From: an uncultured Acidimicrobium sp.
Lineage (GTDB): Bacteria; Actinomycetota; Acidimicrobiia; Acidimicrobiales; Ilumatobacteraceae
Direction of reading: 5' to 3'
Length of the DNA: 8,490 nucleotides
Assembly (NCBI GenBank): GCA_903895515.1
Contig: CAITUB010000032.1
Location: forward strand, 1-8,490
Shown here: positions 6,924 to 8,490 of the stretch, piece after piece
Position numbering within the stretch: the stretch's first letter is position 1
Layout of the letters: every line of letters starts with the position of its first letter
Notes under the pieces: generated by a model
Seen by the model: only the letters and a program-made list of their open reading frames with translations
What the model was told of the DNA's origin: nothing
Databases searched by the model: none
Translations under genes and position numbers: made by a program

Positions 6924-8159
6924 TTATGAAAAGTCTGTCTCTGCAAGAGTCAGCATGGTCTGTAAGAGAATGTTGGCACCAGCTTCAAGATCTTCAGGAG
7001 ATGTGTATTCGGCCGGATTATGGCTAAGTCCATCTTTGCTCTGCGTAAAGATCATTGCAGTAGGACAAACTCGGGCGAGCATTTGAGCATCGTGTCCCGC
7101 GCCAGACGGCATGTACTGCACGGTGTGTCCTAATTCGATTGCATGATGGTGAACAATGTCAATTACTCGCTGATCGAATTGCACCGGTTCAAAACGCGCA
7201 AGCGTTCGAATGGATGTGGTGACTCCTTCGCGTTGTGCAATTTCCGTGATGAAATGAGCAATTTCATGCTCAGCCTGTTTCAGAAGTTGCTCATCGGTAT
7301 TTCGTACGTCCAACGTCATCGTTGCCTTGGCTGCAACAACGTTGATCAAACTCGGATGAACATCAATTTTTCCTACGGTGCACACTTGGTTGCCGCCGTA
7401 CCGCAAGGCGAGGTCATGTAAAAACTTCGCAACTTCTGCAACGACAACAACAGGATCCTTGCGTAAGCGCATTGGGGTGGTGCCGGCATGATTACTTTGC
7501 CCCGTAATGGTCAGCTCTTGCCACGAGATACCTTGAACTCCAGTTACGGCACCAAAGCGGACATCATTGGCTTCCAAGAGAGGTCCTTGCTCGATGTGGA
7601 GCTCGACGAATGCGTGAGGCGGAGTTTGCGGGCATGGCGTGTTTCCTGCATAACCAATACGTGTTAGTTCGTCGCCAAGTCGTGGACCATCGATGGCTTG
7701 TATATCGAGTGCTTCCTCAACGGAAAGTCCGCCAACGAATACCAACGAGCCCAGCATGTCGGGCGCAAAACGTGCACCTTCTTCATCGGTGAAAACCCCA
7801 ACAGCAAAAGGTCGCTGCGGAGTGACACCGGCCTGTTGCAGTGTCTCAATGACTTGCAGTCCTGCAAGCACCCCAAGATTTCCGTCATATTTACCGCCGG
7901 TGCGCACAGTGTCAATGTGCGAACCTGTCATTACAGGGGAGCCACTGCCAACATTCCATACGCCGATGATGTTGCCGACAACGTCCACTGAAACCGAAAG
8001 CCCCAAATCTTTCATCCACGTAACGACAAGATCGCGACCGTCTTTATCTTCATCAGTCAAGGCAAGACGACAGTTTCCGCCACCTTCAATTGGGGAAATC
8101 GCCGCCAATGCCATAATGCGATCCAAGAGACGTTGTCCATCAATCCGAAGTGTTGACAT
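6924..8159 (-). CDS. M20-family Zn-dependent amidohydrolase (allantoate amidohydrolase / N-carbamoyl-L-amino-acid hydrolase / beta-ureidopropionase group)
   Basis: This is a binuclear metal amidase of the AllC/HyuC/AmaB group, which removes carbamoyl or ureido groups from allantoate, N-carbamoyl-L-amino acids or 3-ureidopropionate. From the ATG at 8159 it has 411 residues, the usual length. Metal and catalytic residues are all recognisable: H81 and D83 in TGSHIDTV, D92 in GGKYDGNLGV, E126/E127 in FTDEEGARFAP, H188 in ELHIEQGPLLE and H380 in DGLSHNPAEYT. H224 in QSNHAGTTPM, R286 in LDVRN and H356 in GAGHDAQM are the usual substrate and dimer-contact residues. No signal peptide is seen. An upstream ATG at 8186 would add MTCCFYTGN, which is not family-like. 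It could still be used from a leaderless transcript. It is the first of the leftward genes. The exact substrate cannot be read from the sequence. Sitting next to a D-type carbamoylase, an L-carbamoylase role is attractive. Confidence 0.92.
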   Translation of the reverse strand: MSTLRIDGQRLLDRIMALAAISPIEGGGNCRLALTDEDKDGRDLVVTWMKDLGLSVSVDVVGNIIGVWNVGSGSPVMTGSHIDTVRTGGKYDGNLGVLAGLQVIETLQQAGVTPQRPFAVGVFTDEEGARFAPDMLGSLVFVGGLSVEEALDIQAIDGPRLGDELTRIGYAGNTPCPQTPPHAFVELHIEQGPLLEANDVRFGAVTGVQGISWQELTITGQSNHAGTTPMRLRKDPVVVVAEVAKFLHDLALRYGGNQVCTVGKIDVHPSLINVVAAKATMTLDVRNTDEQLLKQAEHEIAHFITEIAQREGVTTSIRTLARFEPVQFDQRVIDIVHHHAIELGHTVQYMPSGAGHDAQMLARVCPTAMIFTQSKDGLSHNPAEYTSPEDLEAGANILLQTMLTLAETDFS

Positions 8160-8241
8160 GTTGCCAGTGTAGAAGCAACAAGTCATCGCAAGGATCTATA
8201 AGAATGGGTCAATGATCGCTGATTCACGGATTTCACAATTG
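8160..8241. promoter_or_regulatory. Divergent intergenic region, likely holding both promoters
   Basis: These 82 bp separate the leftward M20 gene from the rightward aminotransferase gene, so both must be transcribed from about here. The AT-rich core GATCTATAAG (8193-8202) offers TATAAG on the plus strand and TATAGA on the minus strand, overlapping as -10-like boxes. Neither has a convincing -35 box. Neither neighbouring start has a clear Shine-Dalgarno site. The alternative starts at 8186 (minus) and 8212 (plus) each lie about 10 nt beyond the core, which would suit leaderless messages. This is a reading of weak motifs. Confidence 0.3.
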
Positions 8242-8490
8242 ATGAGTATCGAGGTGAACAGATTTGTGCAGGAACACCCGAAATCGCAGCACGAAGCCAC
8301 ACGGTTGAAGAACTCGCTCGTGGCGGGAGTTCCCATGCCATGGATGAAGCGCTGGGCAGGACCGTTTCCCATCATCGCCGACATGGCCAGAGGTGGAACC
8401 ATCGTCGACATCGATGACCATGAGTATGTCGATTTTTGCTTAGGCGACACCGGTTCCATGACCGGTCATGCGAATGCTCCAATTTCTCAC
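8242..8490 (+). CDS. Class III aminotransferase, glutamate-1-semialdehyde aminomutase-like, partial, 3' end beyond the window
   Basis: This is the N-terminal 83 residues of a PLP-dependent fold-type I aminotransferase. The recognisable pattern is GVPMPWMKRWAGPFPI followed by GGTIVDIDDHEYVDFCLGD and TGSMTGHANAPISH. It corresponds to the entry region of glutamate-1-semialdehyde 2,1-aminomutase and related omega- and beta-amino acid transaminases. The PLP-lysine lies beyond the right edge, so catalytic competence cannot be judged. An in-frame ATG at 8212 would add MIADSRISQL; neither start has a good ribosome site, and 8242 is chosen for its more usual N-terminus. It is divergent from the carbamoylase genes. 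Using the amino acid they release (for example a beta-amino acid) is a reasonable inference. The family is fairly sure, the reaction open. Confidence 0.85.
   Translation, partial: MSIEVNRFVQEHPKSQHEATRLKNSLVAGVPMPWMKRWAGPFPIIADMARGGTIVDIDDHEYVDFCLGDTGSMTGHANAPISH

Noticed and set aside
7693..8172. Plus-strand 159-codon open frame
   Set aside because: It is antisense to the M20 amidohydrolase, rich in Ser/Pro/Thr as expected from a shadow frame, and has no family pattern.
8221..8236. Near-direct repeat GATTCAC-G-GATTTCAC upstream of the aminotransferase
   Set aside because: It is short and imperfect, and could easily occur by chance.
8196..8459. Minus-strand 87-codon open frame
   Set aside because: It lies opposite the aminotransferase N-terminus, which has a clear family pattern on the plus strand.
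1..8490. CRISPR, IS elements, tRNA/rRNA, defence or phage genes
   Set aside because: Almost the whole window is occupied by conserved metabolic genes. I saw no repeat arrays, transposase motifs or structured RNA.

Overview
The window is a compact catabolic gene cluster from a bacterium with roughly balanced base composition (judged by eye). A luciferase-like oxidoreductase of the F420/MER type, several start codons without a good Shine-Dalgarno match, and the mix of hydrolases suggest an actinobacterium, or a Chloroflexi-type lineage. Nothing in the window fixes the taxonomy. I see no rRNA, tRNA, CRISPR array, insertion sequence or phage gene.

Layout: seven genes run leftward on the minus strand and one runs rightward from a short divergent promoter region near the right edge. 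In order of transcription the leftward genes are: an M20-type N-carbamoyl-L-amino-acid/allantoate amidohydrolase (8159-6924); a nitrilase-fold N-carbamoyl-D-amino-acid hydrolase (6881-5955); a molybdenum hydroxylase with its [2Fe-2S] domain fused at the N-terminus (5875-3290); an SsnA-type amidohydrolase (3287-2217); a luciferase-like oxidoreductase (2220-1180); an FAD subunit of a molybdenum hydroxylase (1177-332); and a free-standing [2Fe-2S] subunit cut by the left edge (335-1). The rightward gene (8242-8490, cut by the right edge) begins a class III aminotransferase related to glutamate-1-semialdehyde aminomutase.

The five genes from 5875 to 1 are almost certainly one operon. Their four junctions alternate between a 2-nt gap and a 4-nt ATGA overlap. 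A 79-bp gap in front of this block holds a perfect inverted repeat and probably a second promoter. The two carbamoylase genes lie upstream with a 42-bp spacer.

Inferred joint function: oxidative breakdown of a nitrogen heterocycle or ureide (purine, pyrimidine, hydantoin or similar). The molybdenum enzyme would hydroxylate the ring. SsnA and the luciferase-like enzyme would deaminate, reduce or open it. The two carbamoylases would release CO2 and ammonia from an N-carbamoyl amino acid, and the aminotransferase would process the resulting amine or amino acid. The enzyme families are well supported. The substrate and order of steps are not. The cluster resembles the E. coli ssnA-ygfM-xdhD region, whose families have been linked to selenium-dependent molybdenum hydroxylases. 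The luciferase-like gene inside the operon, the second [2Fe-2S] protein and the shortened SsnA are the unusual points.
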